Source of the DNA: JAYPCI01 sp038124645
Lineage (GTDB): Bacteria > Pseudomonadota > Alphaproteobacteria > Pelagibacterales > Pelagibacteraceae
Reading direction: 5' to 3'
NCBI GenBank assembly: GCA_038124645.1
Contig: JAYPCI010000007.1
Coordinates: 1 to 50,275, forward strand
Length of the DNA: 50,275 nt
Shown here: positions 40,683 through 49,351 of the stretch, one piece after another
Numbering within the stretch: the stretch's first letter is position 1
Layout: each line of letters opens with the position of its first letter
The notes under the pieces: model-generated
What the model was told of the DNA's origin: nothing
What the model saw: the letters and a program-made list of their open reading frames with translations, nothing else
Databases searched by the model: none
Position numbers and translations under genes: made by a program

Positions 40683-41738
40683 AACATCACCGTCTTTAAC
40701 AACGTAATCTTTTCCCTCTATTCTTAATTTACCTGACTCTTTAGCTTTATCAAATCCATTTAATTTAACAAAATCATTATAATCTACTACCTCAGCTCTA
40801 ATAAATTTTTTTTCAAAATCTGAATGAATAACCGCTGCTGCTTGAGGAGCTTTCGTTCCTTTTTCGATGGTCCATGCTCTTGACTCTTTTGGACCAGAGG
40901 TAAAGAAAGTTTGTAGGTTTAAAATTTCGTATCCTTGAGTAATTAATCGGTCTAAACCAGTTTTTTTTAAACCAATTTCTCTCATAAAATTAGCTTTATC
41001 TTCATCTTCTAATTCTGCAATTTGATCTTCGATATCTGCACAAATATTAATTATCTGTTCTGCTTTGAATTTATCTTTAACTGACTTTGTATATTGATTA
41101 TCTGCTTCAACAGATTTTTCATCAACATTACAAACTATTAGTTTTGGTCTTATACTTAAAATACCTAGTCGTATTAAAAAAGCATACTCTTCTTCTGATA
41201 TATTATCTCTAATAGATTTAACATCGTTTTTATTGAAACTATTTAATGTTAATTCTAAGAGTTGAATTTCTTTTTCAGATAGAACCTTCTTTTTATTTTT
41301 TTCCATTTGCCTATTTAAAATTTCAAGATCAGATAAAAGAATTTCTGTTTCAATAACATCTAAATCATTCAAGGGATCAATTTTTGAGTTAACATGTTGG
41401 ATATTATCAGAGTCAAAACATCTAATTAAATGCACGATGGCATCGACTTCCCTAATATGAGATAAAAACTTATTACCTAAACCTTCTCCTTTTGAGGCCC
41501 CTTTTACTAAACCGGCAATATCAACAAAAGTTATATTGGTGTTTATCTTTTTAGCTGATTTACCAATGTTATGTATTATATCTAACCTTGGATCAGGTAC
41601 ATCAACAATACCGATGTTAGGGTCAATAGTACAAAAGGGAAAATTTGCAGCCTCGGCATTTTTACTTGAAGTTAAGGCATTAAATAAAGTTGATTTACCC
41701 ACATTAGGCAAACCAACTATACCACACTTAAATCCCAT
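40659..41738 (-). CDS. ychF: Ribosome-binding ATPase YchF
   Basis: Obg-family P-loop ATPase of 359 residues. The G-domain has GLPNVGKSTLFNALT, the ANFPFCTIDPN switch, and DIAGLVKGASKGEGLGNKFL; NVDE replaces the NKxD motif, which explains the ATP preference of YchF. A coiled coil follows, and the C-terminal TGS domain has RAWTIEKGTKAPQAAAVIHSDF. It may link ribosomes to stress responses. The gene overlaps petC at its 3' end and pth at its 5' end by 11 bases. Confidence 0.97.
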   Translation of the reverse strand: MGFKCGIVGLPNVGKSTLFNALTSSKNAEAANFPFCTIDPNIGIVDVPDPRLDIIHNIGKSAKKINTNITFVDIAGLVKGASKGEGLGNKFLSHIREVDAIVHLIRCFDSDNIQHVNSKIDPLNDLDVIETEILLSDLEILNRQMEKNKKKVLSEKEIQLLELTLNSFNKNDVKSIRDNISEEEYAFLIRLGILSIRPKLIVCNVDEKSVEADNQYTKSVKDKFKAEQIINICADIEDQIAELEDEDKANFMREIGLKKTGLDRLITQGYEILNLQTFFTSGPKESRAWTIEKGTKAPQAAAVIHSDFEKKFIRAEVVDYNDFVKLNGFDKAKESGKLRIEGKDYVVKDGDVLFFRVNA

Positions 41739-42300
41739 TTAAATTTTGATTTACTTTACTTGAAAAAAGATCAATTTTTTTATTTATCAGCTCAGGTATT
41801 TCTTTAACTACTCTTGCCGCTATCTCTTTAATTTTTTCTTCTTCTTCTTCTTTAAAATCTTCCAAAACGTATTTACTGACTTTACTTTTATCTTTAGGAT
41901 GGCCAATACCGATTCTTACTCTCGAATAGTCTTTTCCTATTAACTTGTCTATTGACTCTATGCCATTGTGACCAGCACTTCCTCCACCAATTTTAGCTTT
42001 TATCTTACCTAAATCAATGTCAAGGTCGTCATGAAAAACTATTACATTTTTTGGATCAATTTTAAAATAATCAATTAGTTCACGAATTGCTACACCAGAA
42101 TTGTTCATAAAGGTTAATGGCTTTAAGGCATAAACTTTTTGATCACTTATCAAACCTGTTGTTAATAAGCCTTTAAATTTTGGTTTTTGCTTCGATAATT
42201 TGAAATGTTCATTGAGTGAGTCAATTATTTTGAAGCCAATATTATGTCTAGTGTTTGTATGATCTTGTCCAGGATTACCTAATCCAACTAATAAAAACAT
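41728..42300 (-). CDS. pth: Peptidyl-tRNA hydrolase
   Basis: Recycles peptidyl-tRNAs released from stalled ribosomes. The 190 residues include GLGNPGQDHTNTRHNIGF with the catalytic histidine, LTFMNNSG, VFHDDLDIDLG with the Asp, and GGGSAGHNGIES. The charged C-terminal extension is typical of alphaproteobacteria. It lies between rplY and ychF, a conserved arrangement of translation-related genes. Confidence 0.97.
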   Translation of the reverse strand: MFLLVGLGNPGQDHTNTRHNIGFKIIDSLNEHFKLSKQKPKFKGLLTTGLISDQKVYALKPLTFMNNSGVAIRELIDYFKIDPKNVIVFHDDLDIDLGKIKAKIGGGSAGHNGIESIDKLIGKDYSRVRIGIGHPKDKSKVSKYVLEDFKEEEEEKIKEIAARVVKEIPELINKKIDLFSSKVNQNLNGI

Positions 42301-42305
42301 TAATC

Positions 42306-43040
42306 TTATTTTTTCTCTGGCTGACTTTTCTTATCAGGTGAAGCAGGAGCTTCTTTAGTAGGTTTTCCTTTATCATCTTTGCCCGCAGTTGCTTCGGTTG
42401 CTGGTGCCGCTTCCCCTTCAGCTGGTGCTTCTCCAGCTGCAGCCGCATCTGCTTCTTCTGCAGGTTTTTCTGGCTCTTGAACAATAGTTGGAGCCGCTAC
42501 AGTAGAAATTACAAAGTCTCTACCTTGAATTGTTGGTTTTACATTTTCAGGTAATTTAATTGATGAAATTTTTACACTCGCGCCAATATCTAAACCAGCT
42601 AGATCCACTACAAGTTTTGAAGGGATCGTGTCTGCTGGGCAACTTAGTTCGACTTTTCTCCTTACAATGTTTAATACCCCACCTCTTTTTAAACCAGGAC
42701 TATCATTATGATTTATAAATTCTACTGGAATTTCTAATATAACTTTCGAACCTGAAACCAAACGCATGAAATCAATATGTATAGGTTCATCAGAAACTAC
42801 ATGATAAGCTACATCTCTTGGTATTACTTTTTGCTTTTTTCCATCTATGTCTAATTCAACAACGGTTGACAAAAAAGAGTCATCACGAACAAAATTTTTA
42901 ATCAAATTTTTTTCGATACTAATTTTAGTATTGGTTTCTTTCCCGCCATATATAATTCCAGGAATCAAACCGCTTCCTCGTAGAGCATTTAACTTACCAG
43001 TACTCTGTTCATTTCTTATATTAGCTTTTAAAGTTTGCAT
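42306..43040 (-). CDS. rplY: 50S ribosomal protein L25, long general-stress (Ctc) form
   Basis: 5S rRNA-binding protein of 244 residues. The L25 domain (LRGSGLIPGIIYGGKE, IHIDFMRL) covers the first ~95 residues and the TL5/Ctc C-terminal domain (VEFINHNDSPGLKRGG, VELSCPADTIPSKLVVDLAGLDIG) runs to about 185. The last ~60 residues are a low-complexity tail of Ala, Glu, Pro and Lys, encoded by a locally GC-richer stretch at 42306-42490. Such tails occur in alphaproteobacterial L25 but vary in length. It lies 5 bases upstream of pth on the same strand. Confidence 0.96.
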   Translation of the reverse strand: MQTLKANIRNEQSTGKLNALRGSGLIPGIIYGGKETNTKISIEKNLIKNFVRDDSFLSTVVELDIDGKKQKVIPRDVAYHVVSDEPIHIDFMRLVSGSKVILEIPVEFINHNDSPGLKRGGVLNIVRRKVELSCPADTIPSKLVVDLAGLDIGASVKISSIKLPENVKPTIQGRDFVISTVAAPTIVQEPEKPAEEADAAAAGEAPAEGEAAPATEATAGKDDKGKPTKEAPASPDKKSQPEKK

Positions 43041-43090
43041 ATTATTAAGAGCGCATTTTTACAATATAACCAATATCAAAACAAGAGTTA

Positions 43091-44023
43091 TTAATTGAAT
43101 AAATCAGACACTGAAGTCGAATTTGATATCCTTTTCATAGCTTCAGCCATTAAAGGAGCAATAGTTAAAATTTTAATTTTTTCAGACTTTTTTACACTTT
43201 CATTTACTTGAATTGAGTCAGTAATATATAATTTTTTAATCGAGGACTTATTTATTTTTTCTACCGCATTACCACTTAAAACTGGGTGGGTTATAAAAAC
43301 AAATACTTCTTTGGCGCCCGCTTTAATCAATGCCTCTGCAGCGTTAACAATTGTTCCACCACTGTCTATTATATCATCTACAATTATACATGATTGATCT
43401 TTTACTGATCCAATAATATTCATCACTTCAGATTTACCAGCCTCTGGTCTTCTTTTATCAATAATTGCTAAATCAGCTTTTATTTTAGTTGCTAAACCTC
43501 TAGCTCTTTGCACTCCACCGACATCTGGAGAAACACAAACAATATTTTTTTTATTAAACTCTTTTGCAATAAATTTTGAAAAAAGTGGTGTGGTAAAAAG
43601 GTTATCAACTGGCAAATCAAAAAAACCCTGAATCTGTCCAGCATGCAGATCCACAGTAACTATTCTATTTGCTCCAGCATTTGTTATTAAATTAGATACA
43701 ACTTTGGCTGAGATACTTGTTCTTGGTGCAACCTTTCTATCTTGTCTTGCATAACCAAAATATGGAATAACCGCTGTAATATTTTTTGCTGATGACCTTC
43801 TTAACGCATCAATGCATAATAATAATTCCATTAAGTTATCATTAGCGGGTGTCGAGGTTGACTGTATTACAAAAACACTATTTCCTCTTATATTTTCTTC
43901 TATCTCAATATAAATTTCTCCATCGGCAAATCTTCTTATATTAGTTTTTACCAATTCAAGATTTAATTCTTTACAAATTTTTTTACTTAGTTCTGAATTA
44001 CTTGTTCCAGATAAGATTTTCAT
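43091..44023 (-). CDS. prs: Ribose-phosphate pyrophosphokinase (PRPP synthetase)
   Basis: Makes PRPP from ribose 5-phosphate and ATP for nucleotide, histidine and tryptophan synthesis. The 310 residues have the ATP-binding PYFGYARQDRKVAPR, the metal and substrate loop RIVTVDLHAGQIQGFFD, and the PRPP motif CIIVDDIIDSGGTIVNAAEAL. Length is standard. A good promoter match lies just upstream, so it seems to be transcribed separately from pgeF although it is on the same strand. Confidence 0.98.
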   Translation of the reverse strand: MKILSGTSNSELSKKICKELNLELVKTNIRRFADGEIYIEIEENIRGNSVFVIQSTSTPANDNLMELLLCIDALRRSSAKNITAVIPYFGYARQDRKVAPRTSISAKVVSNLITNAGANRIVTVDLHAGQIQGFFDLPVDNLFTTPLFSKFIAKEFNKKNIVCVSPDVGGVQRARGLATKIKADLAIIDKRRPEAGKSEVMNIIGSVKDQSCIIVDDIIDSGGTIVNAAEALIKAGAKEVFVFITHPVLSGNAVEKINKSSIKKLYITDSIQVNESVKKSEKIKILTIAPLMAEAMKRISNSTSVSDLFN

Positions 44024-44034
44024 GAGATAACAAT

Positions 44035-44063
44035 AGTATATAATTTTTAGGTGACAATATCAA
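44035..44063 (-). promoter_or_regulatory. Candidate sigma-70 promoter of prs
   Basis: On the minus strand TTGATA (44058-44063) and TATACT (44035-44040) are separated by exactly 17 bases, close to the sigma-70 consensus. The -10 box is 11 bases from the prs ATG at 44023, so the leader would be about five bases and has no Shine-Dalgarno. The box fills the whole gap between pgeF and prs. Confidence 0.55.
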
Positions 44064-44819
44064 TTATTTAAATTTTATAACTGAGATGCAGCGACCATAA
44101 TCATTTTCGCCGTCTTTTTTTGATCTTCTGCAGCTAAAAAATATATTTTTATTTGAAAACGTGTCGAGGTTAATATTCTCAATTTTAATATTTTTATATT
44201 TACTCAATTTTATATTAACATATTTCCTTAAATTAAAGAACCATCTATGATTTTTCATTTTAAAAAATAATTTATTTTTTGGATTTTTTTTAGTCAAATT
44301 TTTATAAAATTCATCACCAACCTCATAATTGTTTTGCGAGATACATGGTCCAACTGCAGCAAATAATTGAAAATTATTTTTTGTGATTATTTTAATTTTT
44401 TTAATAAAATTTTCGATTATACCATTTACAGCACCTCTCCAGCCTGCATGAACACAGCCTATAAGTTTGTTTTGTTTTTCAAAAAAAAGAATTGGTATAC
44501 AATCTGCGGTTAAAACTCCCAATGCCAGTGTTTTATTTTTTGTTATAATGCCGTCAGCTATAGTTTTAGACTTTGGTTTATCTAAAATTAATTTGATTTT
44601 ATTGCTATGAGTCTGTTTCATTAAAACTAAATTATTTTTTTTTATGTTCAGAGTTTTTTCAACATAACTTATATTGCGTATTACAGTTCTATAATTATCA
44701 TTTGAACCTATCCCACAATTCAAGCTTTTATAAATACCCTTTGAGTACCCATTGGTTTTTCCAAAAAATCTGTGATCTATATAATTTTGTTTAGATAGAA
44801 GTTTTGATTTTATCTTCAT
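44064..44819 (-). CDS. pgeF: Multicopper polyphenol oxidase / PgeF (YfiH) laccase-domain protein
   Basis: Protein of 251 residues of the DUF152/YfiH family, described as purine nucleoside phosphorylase/adenosine deaminase-like and as a peptidoglycan editing factor. Metal-site residues appear in MKQTHSNKI, VLTADCIPILF, CVHAGWRGAVNGIIEN (zinc histidine) and the C-terminal CRRSKKDGENDYGR. It overlaps midA by four bases (ATGA). I cannot tell from sequence which of the reported activities matters here. Confidence 0.88.
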   Translation of the reverse strand: MKIKSKLLSKQNYIDHRFFGKTNGYSKGIYKSLNCGIGSNDNYRTVIRNISYVEKTLNIKKNNLVLMKQTHSNKIKLILDKPKSKTIADGIITKNKTLALGVLTADCIPILFFEKQNKLIGCVHAGWRGAVNGIIENFIKKIKIITKNNFQLFAAVGPCISQNNYEVGDEFYKNLTKKNPKNKLFFKMKNHRWFFNLRKYVNIKLSKYKNIKIENINLDTFSNKNIFFSCRRSKKDGENDYGRCISVIKFK

Positions 44820-45877
44820 TGAAATCCAATATTTATTTCTTTGTCATAATTATATGCAAAAAAGACTTTAAACAGCTCACCCATATATTTTTTATCTAAA
44901 ATTCTTTTTAATCTATAATATAAGTTTCCTTGCTCAGAAAACTTTTGTTTTTTTGCGATTATATTAGCTCTTTCAATAATACCCATTCTTTGCAAAAAAA
45001 AACTTTGACTCACTGTATTGTTTATCTTTAATTTTTTTAATTGAAGAAATTTTTTTAATAAACCAAAGTTGACTAAACTCGTAATATCTGCTTTTCCCAG
45101 ATTATTAAAAATTTTATTATTTTTGTGCTTATAAATAGATTGAATAGTATTTTTATAATAATTTTTTGTATATCCATAGTCTATCAATAATAGCCCGCCT
45201 TGATTTTTTTTAATAGTTTTTGCTATCTGGCTTAGTAAATCAAGTCCTATTTGAGGATATTCAATTATCCCGCTATTTTTCAATAAATCTAATTTTTTAA
45301 ATAATTTTGAATATTTTTGATTAGATTTTTTAAAAATAGTTTTAGGTTTTTTATTATTTATCAATACAAATTTTTCTAATAATTTTTTATTTTTATAACT
45401 AAATTGTTTTATTGGTATAGAGTCGAAAAATTCATTTCCAAAAAAAAGACAAGGAGATTGATCTAAATTTCTTAAATCATTTAACCATGTAACTTTAAAT
45501 TGTCTCAACTTCTTCTCTTGAATTTTTTTTAGTTGATGATTTTTTTCGTAAATAAAAATATTGACTGATTTATTAAATTTATCAAACTTTTTGAATACAT
45601 CTAAAGCTACTTGTAAAAAACTGGCATCACCTGCACCCAATTCAATCAAATTAAATTTTTTTGGTCTTCCTATCTGATTCCAAAAAGCAATAACCCAAAT
45701 AGCAACTATTTCATTAAACAAATTTGAAATCTGTGGAGCTGTAATATAATCTCCTTTTTTCCCAAAAGGATTTTTTGAATTGTAGTAACCTAATTGATCA
45801 TCGTAGAGGATCTTGGAAAAAAAACTATCAAGCGGTACATATTTTGTTCTCGAAAATATTTTACTTAAAAGTTTCAT
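44816..45877 (-). CDS. MidA/NDUFAF7-family SAM-dependent methyltransferase
   Basis: Class I methyltransferase of 353 residues from the DUF185 family. LGYYNSKNPFGKKGDYITAPQIS at the N-terminus, the SAM-binding NLIELGAGDASFLQVAL, FGNEFFDSIPIKQF and GGLLLIDYGYTKN are typical. The mitochondrial homologue NDUFAF7 methylates an arginine of complex I; the bacterial target is not established. It is coupled by four-base overlaps to lgt upstream and pgeF downstream, an arrangement common in alphaproteobacteria. The sequence is lysine-rich and diverged. Confidence 0.88.
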   Translation of the reverse strand: MKLLSKIFSRTKYVPLDSFFSKILYDDQLGYYNSKNPFGKKGDYITAPQISNLFNEIVAIWVIAFWNQIGRPKKFNLIELGAGDASFLQVALDVFKKFDKFNKSVNIFIYEKNHQLKKIQEKKLRQFKVTWLNDLRNLDQSPCLFFGNEFFDSIPIKQFSYKNKKLLEKFVLINNKKPKTIFKKSNQKYSKLFKKLDLLKNSGIIEYPQIGLDLLSQIAKTIKKNQGGLLLIDYGYTKNYYKNTIQSIYKHKNNKIFNNLGKADITSLVNFGLLKKFLQLKKLKINNTVSQSFFLQRMGIIERANIIAKKQKFSEQGNLYYRLKRILDKKYMGELFKVFFAYNYDKEINIGFQ

Positions 45878-46659
45878 TGGGTTTTTTTAAATATAATTAA
45901 ACTAAAAATTATCATTAAAATACTTAGCAATGACCCCATACTTAAACTGTTAAATAATAAACCTATTTGTTCGTCAGGTTGTCTAAATATTTCAGAGATC
46001 ATTCTAAAGAAGCCATAAAAAAATAAAAAAAGATAAGAACATTTACCTTCTTTGTATCTATAAAACTTAAATACAATATTGAGAATTAAAAATAATAATA
46101 AACCTTCAAGTAGGGCTTCATAAAGTTGAGAAGGATGTCTTGGTTGATCATCAACAGTTGGAAAAACCACTCCCCAAGATTGTTTTGTTGGGTATCCGTA
46201 AAGTTCTGAATTTATAAAATTTGCAATTCTTCCAAAAAATAAGCCTATGGGTGCAACACAAGCCACTACATCTGCTAGATGAAAAAAATTTAACCCATGT
46301 TTTTTTGAAAAAATGTAACAGGTAATTATAATTCCTATTAATGCCCCGTGAAATGACATTCCCCCCTCCCAAATTTTTAACATAGAGATAGGTGAATTTA
46401 AATAATAGGTTAAATCATAAAAAATTATATAGCCAAGTCGACCGCCAAGTATGATTGCAATTATTATATAAGTTATTAAATCGTCAAAAATATCATAAGG
46501 ATTTTGATTGATTATATTATTAGTATTGAAAATTTTTTTTAGATATTTTTTTCCAAGATACCATCCAAAAATAATCCCAAAAATATATGATAAAGAATAC
46601 CAACGAATCTCTAAAAAACCGATTGTAAATATAGTGGGATCAAAATCATGGATAAACAT
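45874..46659 (-). CDS. lgt: Prolipoprotein diacylglyceryl transferase
   Basis: Inner-membrane enzyme attaching diacylglycerol to the lipobox cysteine of prolipoproteins. Seven hydrophobic helices are visible, with LEIRWYSLSYIFGI, GGRLGYIIFYDL, WEGGMSFHGALIG, the Lgt signature GRIANFINSELYG, and RHPSQLYEALLEG. The ATG at 46659 (MFIHDFDPTIF) matches the family N-terminus; the frame could begin at 46689 with ten more residues. It leads the lgt-midA-pgeF run and is divergent from ubiK. Confidence 0.95.
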   Translation of the reverse strand: MFIHDFDPTIFTIGFLEIRWYSLSYIFGIIFGWYLGKKYLKKIFNTNNIINQNPYDIFDDLITYIIIAIILGGRLGYIIFYDLTYYLNSPISMLKIWEGGMSFHGALIGIIITCYIFSKKHGLNFFHLADVVACVAPIGLFFGRIANFINSELYGYPTKQSWGVVFPTVDDQPRHPSQLYEALLEGLLLFLILNIVFKFYRYKEGKCSYLFLFFYGFFRMISEIFRQPDEQIGLLFNSLSMGSLLSILMIIFSLIIFKKTQ

Positions 46660-46707
46660 TTTTAAATCATATTTGAAATTATTATTCATATCAACTAAGA
46701 TTAATTA

Positions 46708-46941
46708 ATGAAAAATTCTGAAAACTATTTCCAAATTTTTTCTAAAATTCTAGAAGGGACTGCTCTTTCTTCACAAGATTTTAAAAAAGAATTTGAAGCA
46801 AGGTTAATGGCAGCCAAGGATATTTTTGTTAATAAAATGAATCTGGTTTCCAAAGATGACTATCAAATATTAAAAAAAATTGTTGAAAAGCAAAATTTAG
46901 AGATTAAAAAGTTAAAGCAGAGATTAAAGAGGAAAAAATAA
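46708..46941 (+). CDS. UbiK-like ubiquinone biosynthesis accessory factor (BMFP domain)
   Basis: Small protein of 77 residues. It has the membrane-fusogenic BMFP pattern: an amphipathic N-terminal part, FEARLMAAKDIFVNKMNLVSKDDYQILKKIVEKQNLEIKKLKQRL and a basic tail, which forms a trimeric coiled coil. In other proteobacteria UbiK supports assembly of ubiquinone enzymes. It is a lone plus-strand gene, whose last 18 bases overlap the end of the convergent sensor kinase gene. Confidence 0.82.
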   Translation: MKNSENYFQIFSKILEGTALSSQDFKKEFEARLMAAKDIFVNKMNLVSKDDYQILKKIVEKQNLEIKKLKQRLKRKK

Positions 46942-48255
46942 CTTCACACATAATCCGCCCATATCACTTTTAGATAACTGGATATCACCACCGTGGGATT
47001 TAACAATATCCTCAACGATTGATAATCCCAGCCCAACACTTTTACTTGATAGATTTCTACTTTTATCAAGTCTATAGAATGGTTTTAAAATATTTTTATA
47101 TTCAATGGGATCTACTCCAGGTCCATTATCATGGAATGTTACTACAGCTCTTGATGATGTTTGACTTAAAATAATTTTTAATTTTGTACCATGATCAAAT
47201 GCATTATTAATTAAATTATTAAAACATCTTTTAATACCATTTATCCGACCCGATATATTAATTGATTGATGATTTTGAGGACATTCTAATTCTATATTTT
47301 GTGCATTTTGATGATCGTGTAAAACACTATATATTAATTTGAATAATTGAATTTTTGTTGCAGCCTCTGACGATTGGTCTTTTGCAAATTCCAAATAGTT
47401 ATTTAACATAAATTGCATTTCCTCAATCTCTTTATTAAGTTTATTAACTACTTCTTTATCTTTGATCATTGCCAAATGTAATTTAATTCTTGTCAAAGGA
47501 GTTCTTAAATCATGACTAATGCCAGATAACATAATAGACCTTTGACTTAAGTGTCTGTTAATTCTTTTAACCATTTTGTCAAATTCAACAGCTGCTTTTC
47601 TTATTTCAGATGCACCAGCTGGACGTATTTCATTTATATAATCACCTTTACCAAACCTCTCTGCTGCTTTTGCTAAATTTACAATTGGCTTTGTTTGGTT
47701 TTTTAAAAACATAATAGCAATCAAAACTAATAAAATTGTTGGCATAGTTATCCATAATAAAAACAGTCTAACAGAGGAAGGCGCTACTCTATTCCTTGGT
47801 AAAAAAAATTGGAGATTGTTATTTTCTGCAGAAATATTTATTTCAACAATATCAATATAATTTGTTGTATTGAAAGAAAAGTTTCCATTGCCGAACCTTG
47901 ACTTTAATTCCCTTCGCAATGATCTATCTAGCGGACTATATTTTCTCTCAGATGTATTTTTTAAGACTTCTTTTTCTTTAACGTTAATAACAATGTCATA
48001 ATTTTTTTTATATAAATCTGTAAAAAATATTTTTTGCTGTTCATTTTTTGAGTTGTAAACATCTACCAAAGTTGTTAATTCGCTCACAAGAGATCTTGTA
48101 AGACCTACATTGGCTTTAATCCATATACTGTCAAAAAAAACAACCGAAATTATTATTTGTAAAATAATGATTGGTAAGGCTACAATTAGTAAAGATCTAT
48201 AAAATAATGATTTTGGTAAGACCTGTTTGATAGTTTTACTCAATCCAAAGAACAT
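46924..48255 (-). CDS. EnvZ-type sensor histidine kinase
   Basis: Two-component sensor of 443 residues: transmembrane helix 1 at about 20-42, a periplasmic domain of about 120 residues, helix 2 at 163-184, a HAMP linker (KPIVNLAKAAERFGKGDY), the dimerisation box GISHDLRTPLTRIKLHL with phosphorylated H248, and the ATPase domain with NNLINNAFDHG, FHDNGPGVD and SVGLGLSIVEDIV. It overlaps petR by 20 bases and is its obvious partner. The signal is unknown; an envelope or osmotic cue is typical of EnvZ relatives. Confidence 0.94.
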   Translation of the reverse strand: MFFGLSKTIKQVLPKSLFYRSLLIVALPIIILQIIISVVFFDSIWIKANVGLTRSLVSELTTLVDVYNSKNEQQKIFFTDLYKKNYDIVINVKEKEVLKNTSERKYSPLDRSLRRELKSRFGNGNFSFNTTNYIDIVEINISAENNNLQFFLPRNRVAPSSVRLFLLWITMPTILLVLIAIMFLKNQTKPIVNLAKAAERFGKGDYINEIRPAGASEIRKAAVEFDKMVKRINRHLSQRSIMLSGISHDLRTPLTRIKLHLAMIKDKEVVNKLNKEIEEMQFMLNNYLEFAKDQSSEAATKIQLFKLIYSVLHDHQNAQNIELECPQNHQSINISGRINGIKRCFNNLINNAFDHGTKLKIILSQTSSRAVVTFHDNGPGVDPIEYKNILKPFYRLDKSRNLSSKSVGLGLSIVEDIVKSHGGDIQLSKSDMGGLCVKLFFPL

Positions 48256-48916
48256 AGCCTTGCCCCCTTATAGTTTGAAGATATTTTGGTTTTTTGACAT
48301 CTACTTCAATTTTTTTTCTTAACCTAGTAATTATTACATCAATAGATCTTTCTTGAGTAATTTTTGCCACTTTTCCAATTTCATCGCGTGAAAAAACTTT
48401 CCCAGGATCTTTGCTCATCAATGATAAAATATTTTTTTCAGCTAAACTAATTTTTATTTCTTTAGAATCTTTTTTTATAAACATTTTAGATAAATTAACA
48501 AATGCTTGACCAATCTTTAAATTTTCTTTTTTTTCATTCTCTGATATCTTATTTAGAATATTGTTAATTCTTAATACCAATTCTCTTGGTTCGAAGGGCT
48601 TTGCTAGGTAGTCATCTACTCCAGTTTCAAGTCCAGTAATTCTATCTTCAACCTCACCTTTGGCAGTAAGTAAAATGATAGGAGTTTTAAAACTTTTACT
48701 TTTTAATTCTTTAGTAAATTCTAATCCAGTTTTAATTGGCATCATGATATCAAGAACAATTAAATTAAACTTAATTATTTCAAGCATTTTTTCTGCCACA
48801 ATGGCATCTGGCGCAGTTGAGACAATAAACTCATTTTGTTCTAAAAATTCTTTAAGAAGCATTCTGATCCCATCATCATCATCCACTATAAGAATATGTT
48901 TTTTATTATTTACCAT
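48236..48916 (-). CDS. petR: OmpR-family response regulator, PetR-like
   Basis: DNA-binding response regulator of 226 residues. The receiver domain has the acidic pocket D12-D15 (VDDDDG), phosphoacceptor D56 in VLDIMMP and K106 in LAKPFEP; the C-terminal winged helix has SLAEKNILSLM and ITRLRKKIEVDVKKPKYLQTIRGQGYVL. The arrangement MarR-OmpR next to ilvE resembles petP-petR of Rhodobacter capsulatus, where the pair affects cytochrome bc1 genes. The symbol rests on that analogy. Confidence 0.85.
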   Translation of the reverse strand: MVNNKKHILIVDDDDGIRMLLKEFLEQNEFIVSTAPDAIVAEKMLEIIKFNLIVLDIMMPIKTGLEFTKELKSKSFKTPIILLTAKGEVEDRITGLETGVDDYLAKPFEPRELVLRINNILNKISENEKKENLKIGQAFVNLSKMFIKKDSKEIKISLAEKNILSLMSKDPGKVFSRDEIGKVAKITQERSIDVIITRLRKKIEVDVKKPKYLQTIRGQGYVLWIE

Positions 48917-49346
48917 TGACGATTATGTTTAAAACTTTTTTAAAATTAATGACCGAAATAGGATCTGAGTAAATTAAAGCGTTCATGATTATTTTTTTTT
49001 GTGTATCAAATATTTTTTTGTAAAAATTTTGTCCTTTATGTTCTAAAAAATGTTTCTTAACTCTTGTATCTGTTTTACTTTTTATCTGTTTGATATATTT
49101 ATTCTTAATTAAGGATCTTAAAACTCTATTTAAACTTTGTTTTGTTACTTTAAGCTCAAACATTAGCTCACTAAAACTAATACCAGGTCTTTTTTCAATT
49201 TTTTTTAATGCTCTTATTTGAGCTTCTCCTATAACTTTATCAGACGTAAAATTTTGTGGTAAAGAGTTTGTTTTTCTATAAGCATTATGCAATAATTCTA
49301 AAAACTCCCTGATCTGATCATCTTTCAAATATAAAAAATCTTTCAT
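48906..49346 (-). CDS. petP: MarR-family transcriptional regulator, PetP-like
   Basis: Winged-helix regulator of 146 residues. The helix-turn-helix lies in SFSELMFELKVTKQSLNRVLRSLIKNKYI, and the wing has the MarR signature DTRVKKHFL. It precedes petR with 11 bases overlapping and is divergent from ilvE across 57 bases. Gene order matches petP-petR of alphaproteobacteria; the ligand is unknown. An inverted repeat in the divergent spacer could be its operator. Confidence 0.82.
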   Translation of the reverse strand: MKDFLYLKDDQIREFLELLHNAYRKTNSLPQNFTSDKVIGEAQIRALKKIEKRPGISFSELMFELKVTKQSLNRVLRSLIKNKYIKQIKSKTDTRVKKHFLEHKGQNFYKKIFDTQKKIIMNALIYSDPISVINFKKVLNIIVNGK

Positions 49347-49351
49347 ATGGG

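Noticed and set aside
42275..42484. Basic Lys/Gln-rich frame overlapping the 3' end of rplY
   Set aside because: Arises from the low-complexity tail read in another frame; the L25 frame is clearly the coding one.
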